From Pseudobacteriovorax antillogorgiicola (GTDB taxonomy: Bacteria > Bdellovibrionota_B > Oligoflexia > Oligoflexales > Oligoflexaceae), in assembly GCF_900177345.1 (NCBI RefSeq), contig NZ_FWZT01000018.1, positions 1 through 64,000 on the forward strand: a stretch of 64,000 nucleotides of DNA. Direction: 5' to 3'. The position numbers and the translations under genes are program-made. Below are positions 24,830 to 34,143 of this stretch, one piece after another (the stretch's first letter is position 1; each line of letters opens with the position of its first letter). The notes beneath the pieces were generated by a model, which saw only the letters and a list, made by a program, of their open reading frames with translations, did not search any database and had not been told where the DNA came from.

Positions 24830-25486
24830 ATGAGGACGTTGGTTCTTTCTTTGTTTGTTTCGATAATGATCATGTCTTATTCACAAGTGGTGGTCGCAGG
24901 TCAATTTTTTGAAGGCGAGCACGACCTCTACCGAATCAAGGGTAGAAAAGTCACCTTTGTAGATAAACGAATTCAGAAACGGCTGGTAAAATTCGCTATC
25001 CGAGATTTTGGTGGTGCGGAGCCAGAGGGACTTTGTCTTCGAGCGGTGAAAAAGACTCTTCGCCTCGCTAAACGAAAAAAGACCGATTTTGAAACTCTTC
25101 CATACGATACAAGACTAGGGCCAAAAAAATTTGGTGGTAAAAATCCAGCTGGTTACTCAGCAGAAGACTTCCGGTTCTGGGCTAAGTATAATCCTGTTAG
25201 TCTTTGTCAAAACCTTGGTCTTGCAAAAACCAGAAAAGTCGAAGAAGGAAATATTCTAGTTTATCGCAAAGGTCGTTGTGGTTTTTCAGACGAGTGGGGC
25301 CATGTGGAGATTCTTGTTGAGGAAGGTCGCTGGGCATGTTCTGATCATTGTCGTCCGATTCGAGAACAATGTGCGCCTGATTTAGTTTTGGCCCCTGTTA
25401 AAAACTGTGATGCTGTAGAGCAGCAGGTTCTGGCAGAAGCAAAACGAGTCCAATTCAATCCTTACATGACAGCCAACAACAATTAG
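24830..25486 (+). CDS. exported NlpC/CHAP-like Cys-His protein
   Basis: A 218-residue protein with a signal peptide (cleavage near residue 23, VVVAG). The layout recalls papain-fold amidases of the CHAP/NlpC group: Cys69 in GLCLRAVKKTLR at the head of a helix and His158 in the strand WGHVEILVEE, preceded by GNILVYRKG as in CHAP domains. Additional Cys in the C-terminal third suggest disulfides. If correct it would cut peptidoglycan or peptide amides in the periplasm. AGGAG precedes the ATG by 9 bases and a terminator follows. The family match is by pattern only. Confidence 0.55.
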   Translation: MRTLVLSLFVSIMIMSYSQVVVAGQFFEGEHDLYRIKGRKVTFVDKRIQKRLVKFAIRDFGGAEPEGLCLRAVKKTLRLAKRKKTDFETLPYDTRLGPKKFGGKNPAGYSAEDFRFWAKYNPVSLCQNLGLAKTRKVEEGNILVYRKGRCGFSDEWGHVEILVEEGRWACSDHCRPIREQCAPDLVLAPVKNCDAVEQQVLAEAKRVQFNPYMTANNN

Positions 25487-25517
25487 TTAATTTGTGAACT
25501 AAACTTGTAAGGGGCGT

Positions 25518-26333
25518 TCAAGGAGAGCGCTCCTTTTTTTGTTGCCTGTGGCTACCCAGTCCCATTGCTAAGAGAACTGCTGAAGCCTGTCTTGAAGCTA
25601 GTTGTCGAAGTTGGTTTAATATCTCTAATAAACCTCCCCACCAAGTGATGGGCATGATAGTGATCAATGCCTCACCATTTGCATAGTTGGGGCACAAGTG
25701 ACGATAGAATGAAGCAACTTCCCCCTTGGTATGACCAAGGGTGCGGGATAGGATCGGAGTTGTGGAAACTCCTTCAAAGCGAACCACAAGCGGTCTTTGA
25801 GGGACTGGAGATAAATGAAATCTTTCGCTGAACTTTCGAATAAGCTCGGAATATTCTACGGGGGTTGGGCGATAAGGGGTAGGGAAAATGAGTCGGGTTC
25901 GGTTGTGGAATGCACAATAAGAGGCAGGGCTATTGGCCGTGAAGAAGACCATCATTTGCCTGCGACTGAATAGAGTTTTGAAAAAATAGCGGGCGCATTC
26001 GGTGAATAACGGGATAGTTGTGAGCTTATTACCCATGTAGTCATGAAGGACATTGGCAGAAATTCTGACTATACCGAACTTCCCAGCATCGATCTCAACA
26101 TGGATAACCCGAAATAAGACATAACCTACAAGTTTCCCCTGATGTCTGAATAGGTAGAGAATATTGTTAGCAAAGTCACCAGAGAAAAAGTAGTTTTGAA
26201 ACTGTTCTGCTGAAAATCCTTGCCACATCTTAGAAAAGACGTCGTTATAAAGCCGGTCAGAAAGTTTGCTACGATCCTCAATAGGCATTCTGTGAAGGTC
26301 AATGCGTTGCCTTTCAAACTTAGGGTGGGACAT
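25518..26333 (-). CDS. hypothetical protein, possibly GNAT-like
   Basis: No family firmly recognised. The 271-residue product has a central segment (about 60-130: LYLFRHQGKLVGYVLFRVIHVEI then GIVRISANVLHDYMGNKLTT) laid out like the beta4-alpha3 core of GNAT acetyltransferases, but without a clear RxxGxG/A motif. The C-terminal part is partly hydrophobic (MPITWWGGLLEILNQL). The start is ATG 26333 with GGGGAA upstream; the frame's first ATG at 26378 has no site. It lies downstream of a lipoprotein gene on the same strand, 63 bases away. Confidence 0.5.
   Translation of the reverse strand: MSHPKFERQRIDLHRMPIEDRSKLSDRLYNDVFSKMWQGFSAEQFQNYFFSGDFANNILYLFRHQGKLVGYVLFRVIHVEIDAGKFGIVRISANVLHDYMGNKLTTIPLFTECARYFFKTLFSRRQMMVFFTANSPASYCAFHNRTRLIFPTPYRPTPVEYSELIRKFSERFHLSPVPQRPLVVRFEGVSTTPILSRTLGHTKGEVASFYRHLCPNYANGEALITIMPITWWGGLLEILNQLRQLASRQASAVLLAMGLGSHRQQKKERSP
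25520..25540 (+). terminator. rho-independent terminator
   Basis: AAGGAG / CTCCTT stem with loop AGCG, directly followed by a run of T, 34 bases after the stop of the exported Cys-His protein. It overlaps the last codons of the convergent gene at 25518-26333. Confidence 0.7.
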
Positions 26334-26396
26334 AGTTAGATTTCCCCAGAATGTTTGTACGACTGGCCTATTATACAATAAAATCCATAGAATTTT

Positions 26397-26864
26397 TTAA
26401 ATTGGCTTAAAGATTGACATTATTTTAAAGGCGCAAATAATGTCTTTAGAATCGACAAAGATCATGGTATAGCGCTCTTCCACTGTCCCAGTCGCCGAGA
26501 AGCTCTCTGAGAGATACTTAAGCCGTTTACCTACCGAATCACATTGCCCATAGCTGACTGCTTCTGATTGATAGGGCTTGTTTTTGGATGAAACATCATC
26601 ATCTTTTTCAAAATTGTCATCGTTGACTTCTGATTCCCAAGATTCAGAATCAACAGGATAGGTGGGCTTTCGGTGACTATAGAATTCAGTTTTGAACTTG
26701 GCTTCTTGAAAACGGCTATTGGGTTTACCCCACCGTTTGATAAACAAAGATGAATTTTGCTTTTTATTTACGGCTTGTCTTAAATCTTTAAGATTAAACT
26801 CAGGGCCTTTGCTAACACATGAGGCAATAACAAAGACCACGAGGATACCATAGATTAAATTCAT
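26397..26864 (-). CDS. hypothetical lipoprotein (155 aa)
   Basis: From the ATG at 26864 the product starts with a clean lipoprotein signal, MNLIYGILVVFVIASC, followed by a basic then acidic (about residues 70-95) region and a C-terminal part with two Cys. The opening of the mature protein (LKDLRQAVNKK...FIKRWGKPNSRF) looks like an outer-membrane lipoprotein of the SmpA/BamE-like or surface type, but I cannot name the family. The frame is open 102 bases further upstream, which would hide the signal. It is divergent from the PAN-like gene at 26988. Confidence 0.6.
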   Translation of the reverse strand: MNLIYGILVVFVIASCVSKGPEFNLKDLRQAVNKKQNSSLFIKRWGKPNSRFQEAKFKTEFYSHRKPTYPVDSESWESEVNDDNFEKDDDVSSKNKPYQSEAVSYGQCDSVGKRLKYLSESFSATGTVEERYTMIFVDSKDIICAFKIMSIFKPI

Positions 26865-26987
26865 AGGAGCTCTCGTGAATTTTTTCCTCCATCCCATTGT
26901 ACTGAATCGTGCTAGGAAATTTTCAACTAGTCGCAATGATTGCTTGGGGTGATACCATGATTTCATTGCTACATGGGGGAGCTATAA

Positions 26988-27458
26988 ATGGCATTCTTTC
27001 TGGCAATAGTGCTATCACTTGGAATCACAAGCGTCCTGCACGCAGAAAAGATCCATTGCGATCTGATTGGCGAAAATCTAAAGAATATCAAACAAAGCAG
27101 CAAGGAAACATGTTTCAAGTTTTGTAACGACGAGGAGGCCTGCTTAGGCGCAGTTTTTATTTCAGGATGGAATCGGTGCTTCCTGAAGAAAATCGTGAAG
27201 AGGCAGGCGCGCTTAAGGCTATATTCATGGATGAGAGATGGTGAAGGGGCCTATGACAAGGATTTTAGCGGCAAGGATCTTAAGCGGTTTGTCGTTGCAG
27301 ACAAGGGTCTCTGCCAAGAAAAGTGTGAATCGATGTCACAGTGCACGGGTTTCACCTACCTAGAAGGATACCGCGATTGCTGGGTAAAACATACTTCGGG
27401 TAAGCTCTTTGAGAAGATATTTTATTGCTCTGTTAAAGATAATAAAAAAGAGTCCTGA
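26988..27458 (+). CDS. exported PAN/Apple-like Cys-rich protein
   Basis: The 156-residue product has a signal peptide (about 1-19, VLHA) and two consecutive Cys-rich modules: C..L.GENLKNI...CFKFCNDEEACLGAVFISGWNRCFLK and the related GKDLKRF...GLCQEKCESMSQCTGFTYLEGYRDCWVK. The C-xxx-C....C.g/a..y....CwlK pattern is that of PAN/Apple domains, which bind proteins or sugars. Thus it is a small two-module extracytoplasmic binding protein. GGGGGAG precedes the ATG. A bidirectional-looking hairpin overlaps its stop codon. Confidence 0.7.
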   Translation: MAFFLAIVLSLGITSVLHAEKIHCDLIGENLKNIKQSSKETCFKFCNDEEACLGAVFISGWNRCFLKKIVKRQARLRLYSWMRDGEGAYDKDFSGKDLKRFVVADKGLCQEKCESMSQCTGFTYLEGYRDCWVKHTSGKLFEKIFYCSVKDNKKES

Positions 27459-27476
27459 CCCTGGACTGGGCAGGAC
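27444..27476 (-). terminator. terminator after the coiled-coil protein gene
   Basis: On the minus strand GTCCTGCCC / GGGTCAGGAC form a stem with one bulge, followed by TCTTTTTT, 29 bases after the stop of the gene at 27506-28054. It overlaps the 3' end of the convergent PAN-like gene and may stop transcription from both sides. Confidence 0.7.
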
Positions 27477-27505
27477 ACTTTGCTCGCGAGTTCTATTCTA
27501 GCGGT

Positions 27506-28054
27506 CTAGCCGGCTGCCTCCGACGATGACGAGCTCTTCCTCGCGGAGCGTTCCTCACGGTCTGCAGACTCTGTAGAGAGAACGTTTTCGAAGCTAATTT
27601 TCACCGTTTCAGTTTCCTCGGTATCAATTGTAATCTTTTCGATTTCAGTTCTTCTTTCGGCAATACCTGCTTCCAACTCTTCAATTTCTTTAGAAAGCTG
27701 CTTTGTTCGTGTACCAAGACGGTTAAGCTTTCGAGAAGCGTCTTCAATGATATCGTTAACGCTGATGTTGGCAGAAGACAAGGTTTTTTGAACGATGGAT
27801 ACAACCATTTCTCGTTGATCACTGGGTAATTCCCTCATCAACTTGATGGCGTCTTCGATTGAGTAGGTAATCTTGGCTCGCTTCGCTCGATTGGCTGCCA
27901 TGTTCCCAGTGTTGGGGGGTTGCCGACTACTCGTTGGATTCGAACCCTGACCACCAACGGGAGGGGGACCACTTTCTGGTCTTTGATCCTTCTTGGCGAA
28001 CGAGTCTTCAAACTCGAATTGAGATCTATCCTGGTTTCTATTAAAAATTCCCAT
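27506..28054 (-). CDS. cytoplasmic coiled-coil protein, unknown (182 aa)
   Basis: No family recognised. The N-terminal 55 residues are a disordered Pro/Gly/Asn/Ser-rich tail; residues about 62-105 are helical (ITYSIEDAIKLMRELPSDQREMVVSIVQKTL) and 105-155 form a heptad coiled coil (LGTRTKQLSKEIEELEAGIAERRTEIEKI); the end is Ser-rich and charged. There is no signal or membrane segment. The ATG at 28054 has GGAG 7 bases upstream. It might be an adaptor or scaffold. A gap of about 240 bases separates it from the carboxylase gene upstream. Confidence 0.6.
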   Translation of the reverse strand: MGIFNRNQDRSQFEFEDSFAKKDQRPESGPPPVGGQGSNPTSSRQPPNTGNMAANRAKRAKITYSIEDAIKLMRELPSDQREMVVSIVQKTLSSANISVNDIIEDASRKLNRLGTRTKQLSKEIEELEAGIAERRTEIEKITIDTEETETVKISFENVLSTESADREERSARKSSSSSEAAG

Positions 28055-28256
28055 CACGCGACTCCGTAGGCTCTTTTGGTCAGAAATCCTTCACTTTCTT
28101 TGCCCTTGTTATCGTTCGGGCTTAGTTAAAAATTGAGCTTTTTTTACAAGTAGCTGATTCTAGGAGAGAAAATAATTCAAAATGAAGTGCAAAAAAATCA
28201 GTGAAAAATTGAAAAAAGGTAAGTTGGCGTAAGAAATGGGGGCTGTTGACCGTCTG

Positions 28257-28282
28257 CTCGCCCAGATATAATCCTGGGCGAG
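28257..28282 (-). terminator. strong hairpin after the fused carboxylase gene
   Basis: CTCGCCCAG and CTGGGCGAG form a perfect 9-bp stem around an 8-base loop, 13 bases after the carboxylase stop. No U-tract follows, so termination is uncertain; it could protect the mRNA 3' end. Confidence 0.45.
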
Positions 28283-28295
28283 TAGAACTTAGCTT

Positions 28296-31200
28296 CTATT
28301 GAATCACGGAACGTTCGTTAAGAAACCGCTCCACTTCTGTTTCCAAAGTCTGAACAATATAAGGTCGAAGTCGCTGTGCTGAGATGATCTCGTCGATCGA
28401 TCCTACTTTGAGAGCTCTTTCGACTGAATGGATTTTTTCGAACTTCTGAGCAAGCTTTGCTTGATGCTCAAGGTGAACGCGCTGAAAGAGTTCGTCATAT
28501 TCCGCTTTTTCTAGCTGACCATTTCGGAGCTTTTCCTGGGCAGAGACGATCTGTGGGTCGCTGAACGTGTTTTTTAAGACTTGGCGAGGGAATACTACGG
28601 CTGCAGCTGGAGCTCCACCTATCACCGAGGCAAAGGTATTCTCTATGGCAACAACTTTCATATTTGGATTCAGGGTTTTAGAGAATACAACATAAGCTCC
28701 TCCATGGTAGCGGGCGACTACGACGAAGATCAGTGGGCCTTTGAAGTTCACCACAGCCCGGCCAATCTCGGCACCGTATTCTAGTTGAAGCTTTCGCAGA
28801 GATTCCGGTGATCCATCAAATCCTGAAAGATTTGCGAGTACCACAACTGGCAAGCGATCGCTGAATGCATTGATTGCCCTTGAAACCTTTTTAGACGAAA
28901 GGGGATACAAGGTTCCGCCAGTCCAAGAATCTGGGCCATCGTTCGGAATGTCACCAAAGCGTTTAAGAGGCCGACTTTCAATTCCAATCATGCCTACAGA
29001 ATAGCCACCCACCTGACTTTCCCAAACGATAGCTGTTTCCGCATCACGCATGTGCTTCCAGCGCTCTATATAGTCGCTGTCTTGGTCTCTCAGGGCGGTC
29101 ATGACCTGTCGCATATCAAATGGCTTCTTGCGCTCTAAGTTACCTTTGCCAAGGATATCACCGATAGACTTAAAGCCTTGGTTGAGTGGGTCTTGATAAG
29201 GGAATTCACAAACGTCGCGCTCGATCTCGTCGCGACTTTCTCTGATCTTGCCATAAGGAATTTGAGGGCTGGAGTAAGCGATGTGGTAGTGCCGGAAAAG
29301 CAAGCGATAGGCTTCGGCAAGATCCTTGACGCGGAACTGTGCTTGCCCATTAGGACTCATGATTTTTTCAGCGCCACCAATCCCGATATTGTCCTCTGCG
29401 GAAACACTGCCCGAGAAATCTAGGGCTTTCTTTCCGGTTAGGACCATCGTGCCTTCCTCAGTCATGATAAGCAGGCCTCTCGTATGCTGCAGCATAGTAG
29501 CTTCTGCATTCCAATAGGACTGTGCTCCGACGTTGATACCGGGCACGATAATATTGATTTCGCCACCCAATTGCGTGAACTCAATCACCCGGCGAAGAAC
29601 GCGAGCTGTCCAGTCCAGGTTCTCTGTGCCTGTTTCCATATCGATTGCTGCCCCGGACGAAACAGGAATCCATTCCACCGGGATCTGATCTGTTTCAGCC
29701 AAGTCAATAGCTGCGATCACACGGCGGCACTCATCTTCCGCGAGCGATCCAAGATCACGAGATGGATCGCCAAGGATGATCACTCGCTGGAACTCCATGT
29801 TCTGTGAACCGCGGTTATAGATCTTGCCAAACACAATGTTAGAGATGTTGTTGCCGTAGGGTCTTCCCTCTACAGATACGGTTTTTTGGTGGCCATTGAC
29901 GTCGAACTGAATATCGAATTCTTCAAAGCGGCCCGCAGGAAAGTCATCTGAGGACGCGTTGGTCAGCATCGAGATAACTTCATACGGGTAGGGGCTTGCC
30001 CTGCGGAGAGAGCGAACAACCTTACTGGTATAAGGATCTAGGGATTTTAGTGGTTCCCGTGATGGGAGACGGCCGCGAATGCTGTAATTGGTGGCGAAGT
30101 TTTCAACCATTACTTCAGCGTCGATAGCCTTCCTTTGTCGGCCAGCGATTTTTGAATAGATCGTTATTTTTTCTAGCCCCAAACCAGCTATCATATTTGA
30201 TATTGTTTTTGGGTATTCACCAATTTGATCCAACTTAAGTGGATGGGTTTGGCCGATATGGACAACTATGCGATTCCAGAAGTACAGCCTCTTCTGACGA
30301 GCCTGCTGTTCTCGAATCGCTTGAATCGCTTCAAGTATTCCATATTCAAAATTACCAATCCGCTGAATCTCTTGGCTATCATTGAGTTCGATATTCGTTT
30401 CTGGAATCTCGACGAAAGCAAAAATTCTTTGATCTTTGGTATTGTCCTTAGCTTCAAGCTTCATCACGTGGACAAACTGTGAATGATAGACCAGTTCGAC
30501 GTCAAAATTTGATAGTCGATGGAGTCTTAGTTCACGATACCGAAGGGGGCTGAAGTAGCGGCGACGAACGGATTCTTGCCACTGTCCATCATCTGTCGTT
30601 TCAAAGGAGCGATAGATGTACTGATCTTCGTTGTAAAGACCCAAACAACAAAGGCTTGCCTTGAGTGGGTTCTGCTCAAGATGGTTGATGAATTTTAGCT
30701 CTGGTGTCTTAGGGTTTCGGCGAACCAATAGAATAAGCTCTCGATTCTTCTGGCTGAGTTTTTCCAGACTGGTATCGAGCCAGGTGAGAGGCTTGAAAAA
30801 TTGGTCTTCGTTGAGAATCTTCACAAGTGTAGTGAAGGTCTCGCCGTGTTTGCTGGTTTGGATTGCATACATCAAGTCTTCGCCGGAATTGATGAACTCA
30901 TGCTCTTGAAACTTGCGATCACGATTGAAGCGCTTGCCCACCAGCTCAAGAATTTTCTTTCGCTTGGCCTCAGCCTCAGGAGCTAGGCTCACCAAATGTG
31001 AAATGATCTGATGACCTGACTCAATCACTTCATTTTCTGATGTCGCTGCATCTTCGCGGTCGAGTACTGAGTTTAGTAAGTTTGCGATCAACTCGCGACG
31101 GCCAGCCCGGCTCTCCTCTTGTCTCTTGCGGTCAACGAGATTGTAGCGGGTATGAATCGCTGCATCCACTAAGACCCAGTGGTTACCGGCTGTTTGAATC

Positions 31201-33815
31201 ATCTCATTGAGAATGAGAGAAAGCTCTTCAACGCTGCAGATATCAGGATGATCAGGATAAAGCTTTTGGAAGGCGAACAAGCTTAGACGGGCAAGCTCAA
31301 CTTTATCAGCTTGGTTGGCATTGGATTTATAGATATGAAACAGTGCAAGGGTTGTATCGTTATAGTTGTCTAACTCCGCCCAAGGGTAGAGTTTGATGGC
31401 CGCTTCGAGTCTTACCAAAAATGATTCCGGCAGGCCTTTCTCACGATCTTCCCGACGCAAGAAGTAATGCATTAGACATTCATCGAACTCAGACTCGCGG
31501 GCACCAGATAGAGACTCCTGCCTATCACGGAAAAGTTTTTCAATGGCTGTATGAGCTTTGCAAGCATCAATGATAAGTTGGCCAAAAGCTCGCTTAAAAT
31601 GAGGCTGTTCTTCGACAAAACTTTCTAGTTTGGCAAGGATACCTCCTACTGGCTGCGTGTAGTCGAAGCCCGTAAATACCGCTCGGAACTCTCGGGCGAG
31701 GTAGTTCCACTGATCGTCTAAGCTGCTGAGAATTTCCCGCCCTTCACCGACTTCAAGATTGTGGAATGATAGTCGAGCACTGACGGGGCCTTTGTCTTTA
31801 ACTGTTTCGTCAGCTTTTGCCTCAATATCGACCAGTTTTTGACCCGCTGCAACCTGTTCCCCAGAGCGTACCATGATATTTTTGACCTTACCGTCCTGAG
31901 GAGCGGAAACAGTCATCTCCATTTTCATGGCTTCTAGGGTGAGAAGAAGATCGCCTTGCTTGACCTCCTGGCCAGGCTCTACATTCACAGTCAGGACAAC
32001 CGAGGGAGATGGTGCACTGATAGTCCCTCCAGATTCCAGGGGAATAACGTACGGCACACCATCGATTTCACATTGCAGTGAATTAGCCCGGGGAACGATC
32101 TGTAATTTGTACTTTTTGCGATTGGTCTTGAGAATGATCTCGTGGCCCCAGTTCACATACTCGGCCACCAGCTGCTTATTGTCGGTCTCGATATGGAAAA
32201 CATTGTTGCCCATGGATCGGATATAGAAGGCATAGTCATGGCCTTGATGATGTATTGGCAGCTCGCTGCCTTGATGAGGCATATTACGTGGCAAACTAAA
32301 GCGCCGAATCTTTTCTACGAAGTTTTCAAAGTCGTTTTCAAACTTTTGCTCGTACTGGTAGATCGCGCCAGCGATCACGGCAATGTCCCAGTCCGATTTA
32401 AGCTGGAAGTCAGCTTTTTCCAGATAGGATTCCACGAAATTTGTTTGCACTCCTCCAGCTCGAACTTCTTCCGTAGCTAGTAGCTCAAGGAGGAACCCTT
32501 GGTTAGTGGTACCATTTTCGATTTCAATTTGAAGCTCTCGCAGAGCTCTTGTTAGTTTTGCGATGGCTGATTTGCGGTCGGGGCCCCTGGCGATGATCTT
32601 TGCGATCATAGAGTCGAACTCTTTAGGTATGGTGCTGCCCCATTCAATTCCCGCATCTAGGCGGATTCCGGGTAATTGAGGTGGAAGGTAGCGCTTAATT
32701 TTGCCAGGAGTGGGAGCAAATCGGTTGTCTGGATCTTCCGCATTGAGCCGTACCTCGATCACATGTCCGATCGGTGCTTCCTTTTGGAATTGGCTCAGAT
32801 TCTCTCCGCGAGCCACATGCAACTGGAGTTGCACGAGGTCAGTGTGATAGAGCTCCTCAGATATGGGGTGCTCCACCTGGAGGCGGGTATTCACTTCCAT
32901 GAAAAACGACTGGTTACGATCCAAGTCGTAGAGATATTCCACTGTGCCTGCACCGTGGTACTGAGAGGCCTTTAATAGCCTAGAAGAGGCCGCTTCCAAT
33001 TCGTGGATGGTCTCGGTCTTCATATGAGCCGGCGGTGTCTCTTCGATAATTTTTTGGTTGTTTCTTTGCACCGAACAATCTCGGACGCCAAATGTTTCGA
33101 CGTTACCATGGTAATCAGCAACACACTGGACTTCTAGATGGCGGCCTCGAACAACTAAGGCCTCCATGAAGATAATGCGATTGCCAAAGAATCGGTAGAT
33201 TTCATCGGTGACGGATTTAAGGCCCTGCTCTAAATCCTCTTCGCGGAGTATCTTTCGAATACCCCGTCCACCGCCGCCGTTTGCTGATTTTAAGATTACT
33301 GGGTAACCGATTTTTTTTGCGATTTCCTTCGCATCTTCTAAGCCTTCCAGAGGCCTCCCACTCCAGGGTGTCGTGGGAACTTTCGTACGATCAGCAAGCT
33401 CTTTGGCTTTGATTTTATCGCCAAGCATTTCCATGGCTTCGGCAGTGGGACCGATCAAGATGATGTCATTGTTTTCCAGAAGCTGCGCGAACGCAGGATC
33501 TTCAGCTAGAAAGCCCCATCCCACCCAAACAGCATCGCAGCCAATTGTTTTAATGACGCTTAGCATGAACTCAGCATTCAGGTAGGGACTGCCGGTGAGT
33601 TTGTCGTAAAGATCAAAGTCTGAAAGGTTGTATGAGTGATCCGCTTCTTTCACAAATAAAGCATCGGATTCAGCATCGATATAAAGGGCAACAGACTCAA
33701 AATCAGTCCCATGCAATGTGTTGTATTCTTTGGTAGCTCGAATAAAACGAACTGCAGCTTCACCTCGATTTACAATAGCAATTTTCGCATTTGTAGCTAG
33801 TCGTTTTCGTTCCAA
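28296..33815 (-). CDS. single-chain multidomain biotin-dependent acyl-CoA carboxylase
   Basis: An all-in-one carboxylase of 1839 residues, arranged like eukaryotic acetyl-CoA carboxylase. Residues 1-510 are biotin carboxylase: NRGEAAVRFIRA, the ATP loop GGGGRGIR (180-187) and catalytic EVNTRLQVEHPISE (307-320). Residues about 595-668 are the biotin carrier, with Lys631 in LEAMKMEM. About 690-1270 is a long helical central region without bacterial-subunit homology that I recognise. About 1280-1800 is the carboxyltransferase (VSSGAAI, IGGAEKI, LANLSGFDGSPE, HGGAYVVFSKTLNP, IGGAPAAAVVFP). Bacteria normally use separate subunits. The substrate (acetyl-, propionyl- or longer acyl-CoA) is unknown. 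The start is TTG at 33815, with GAGG 8 bases upstream and no nearby ATG. A paired inverted repeat lies in the upstream region. Confidence 0.9.
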   Translation of the reverse strand: MERKRLATNAKIAIVNRGEAAVRFIRATKEYNTLHGTDFESVALYIDAESDALFVKEADHSYNLSDFDLYDKLTGSPYLNAEFMLSVIKTIGCDAVWVGWGFLAEDPAFAQLLENNDIILIGPTAEAMEMLGDKIKAKELADRTKVPTTPWSGRPLEGLEDAKEIAKKIGYPVILKSANGGGGRGIRKILREEDLEQGLKSVTDEIYRFFGNRIIFMEALVVRGRHLEVQCVADYHGNVETFGVRDCSVQRNNQKIIEETPPAHMKTETIHELEAASSRLLKASQYHGAGTVEYLYDLDRNQSFFMEVNTRLQVEHPISEELYHTDLVQLQLHVARGENLSQFQKEAPIGHVIEVRLNAEDPDNRFAPTPGKIKRYLPPQLPGIRLDAGIEWGSTIPKEFDSMIAKIIARGPDRKSAIAKLTRALRELQIEIENGTTNQGFLLELLATEEVRAGGVQTNFVESYLEKADFQLKSDWDIAVIAGAIYQYEQKFENDFENFVEKIRRFSLPRNMPHQGSELPIHHQGHDYAFYIRSMGNNVFHIETDNKQLVAEYVNWGHEIILKTNRKKYKLQIVPRANSLQCEIDGVPYVIPLESGGTISAPSPSVVLTVNVEPGQEVKQGDLLLTLEAMKMEMTVSAPQDGKVKNIMVRSGEQVAAGQKLVDIEAKADETVKDKGPVSARLSFHNLEVGEGREILSSLDDQWNYLAREFRAVFTGFDYTQPVGGILAKLESFVEEQPHFKRAFGQLIIDACKAHTAIEKLFRDRQESLSGARESEFDECLMHYFLRREDREKGLPESFLVRLEAAIKLYPWAELDNYNDTTLALFHIYKSNANQADKVELARLSLFAFQKLYPDHPDICSVEELSLILNEMIQTAGNHWVLVDAAIHTRYNLVDRKRQEESRAGRRELIANLLNSVLDREDAATSENEVIESGHQIISHLVSLAPEAEAKRKKILELVGKRFNRDRKFQEHEFINSGEDLMYAIQTSKHGETFTTLVKILNEDQFFKPLTWLDTSLEKLSQKNRELILLVRRNPKTPELKFINHLEQNPLKASLCCLGLYNEDQYIYRSFETTDDGQWQESVRRRYFSPLRYRELRLHRLSNFDVELVYHSQFVHVMKLEAKDNTKDQRIFAFVEIPETNIELNDSQEIQRIGNFEYGILEAIQAIREQQARQKRLYFWNRIVVHIGQTHPLKLDQIGEYPKTISNMIAGLGLEKITIYSKIAGRQRKAIDAEVMVENFATNYSIRGRLPSREPLKSLDPYTSKVVRSLRRASPYPYEVISMLTNASSDDFPAGRFEEFDIQFDVNGHQKTVSVEGRPYGNNISNIVFGKIYNRGSQNMEFQRVIILGDPSRDLGSLAEDECRRVIAAIDLAETDQIPVEWIPVSSGAAIDMETGTENLDWTARVLRRVIEFTQLGGEINIIVPGINVGAQSYWNAEATMLQHTRGLLIMTEEGTMVLTGKKALDFSGSVSAEDNIGIGGAEKIMSPNGQAQFRVKDLAEAYRLLFRHYHIAYSSPQIPYGKIRESRDEIERDVCEFPYQDPLNQGFKSIGDILGKGNLERKKPFDMRQVMTALRDQDSDYIERWKHMRDAETAIVWESQVGGYSVGMIGIESRPLKRFGDIPNDGPDSWTGGTLYPLSSKKVSRAINAFSDRLPVVVLANLSGFDGSPESLRKLQLEYGAEIGRAVVNFKGPLIFVVVARYHGGAYVVFSKTLNPNMKVVAIENTFASVIGGAPAAAVVFPRQVLKNTFSDPQIVSAQEKLRNGQLEKAEYDELFQRVHLEHQAKLAQKFEKIHSVERALKVGSIDEIISAQRLRPYIVQTLETEVERFLNERSVIQ

Positions 33816-34143
33816 TGTTGTTTCCTCTGGGTCCTTTAGTCCGTGTAAACCACTTAAGGTATGGTGCTGATGATGAGAAAAATTGGATTAGAATATCCAT
33901 AAAAACTCATCAAAAATATCAAATGTCTTAAGTGGATGCGTAAGACTTTTGTAAAACAGCTCTTATATATTTGCTACTGGAAGTTAAAGGTAAACTATTT
34001 TTTTACAAAACCTTTAAGCTCCTTCCATTTGTAGAAAATCCATGCCAAATTGCGGGCTTTTTACGACTCGTGATATACTTATTTTACCGGTGTCTCACCT
34101 GGGGAACCGCGTCATCCTCTTCCTCAATTAGGGTTGCGATCCG
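33816..34143. other. divergent control region with 9-bp inverted repeat
   Basis: About 330 AT-rich bases between the carboxylase gene (minus) and the PilZ gene (plus). CCACTTAAG at 33850-33858 and its exact reverse complement CTTAAGTGG at 33927-33935 form an inverted repeat 35-120 bases upstream of the carboxylase start. The CTTAAG core makes each half partly palindromic, as expected for two operator sites. No gene is supported here. Confidence 0.4.

Noticed and set aside
27935-27947. GGATTCGAACCC-like string resembling a tRNA T-loop
   Set aside because: No matching acceptor, D or anticodon arms around it, and it lies inside the coding region of the coiled-coil protein at 27506-28054.
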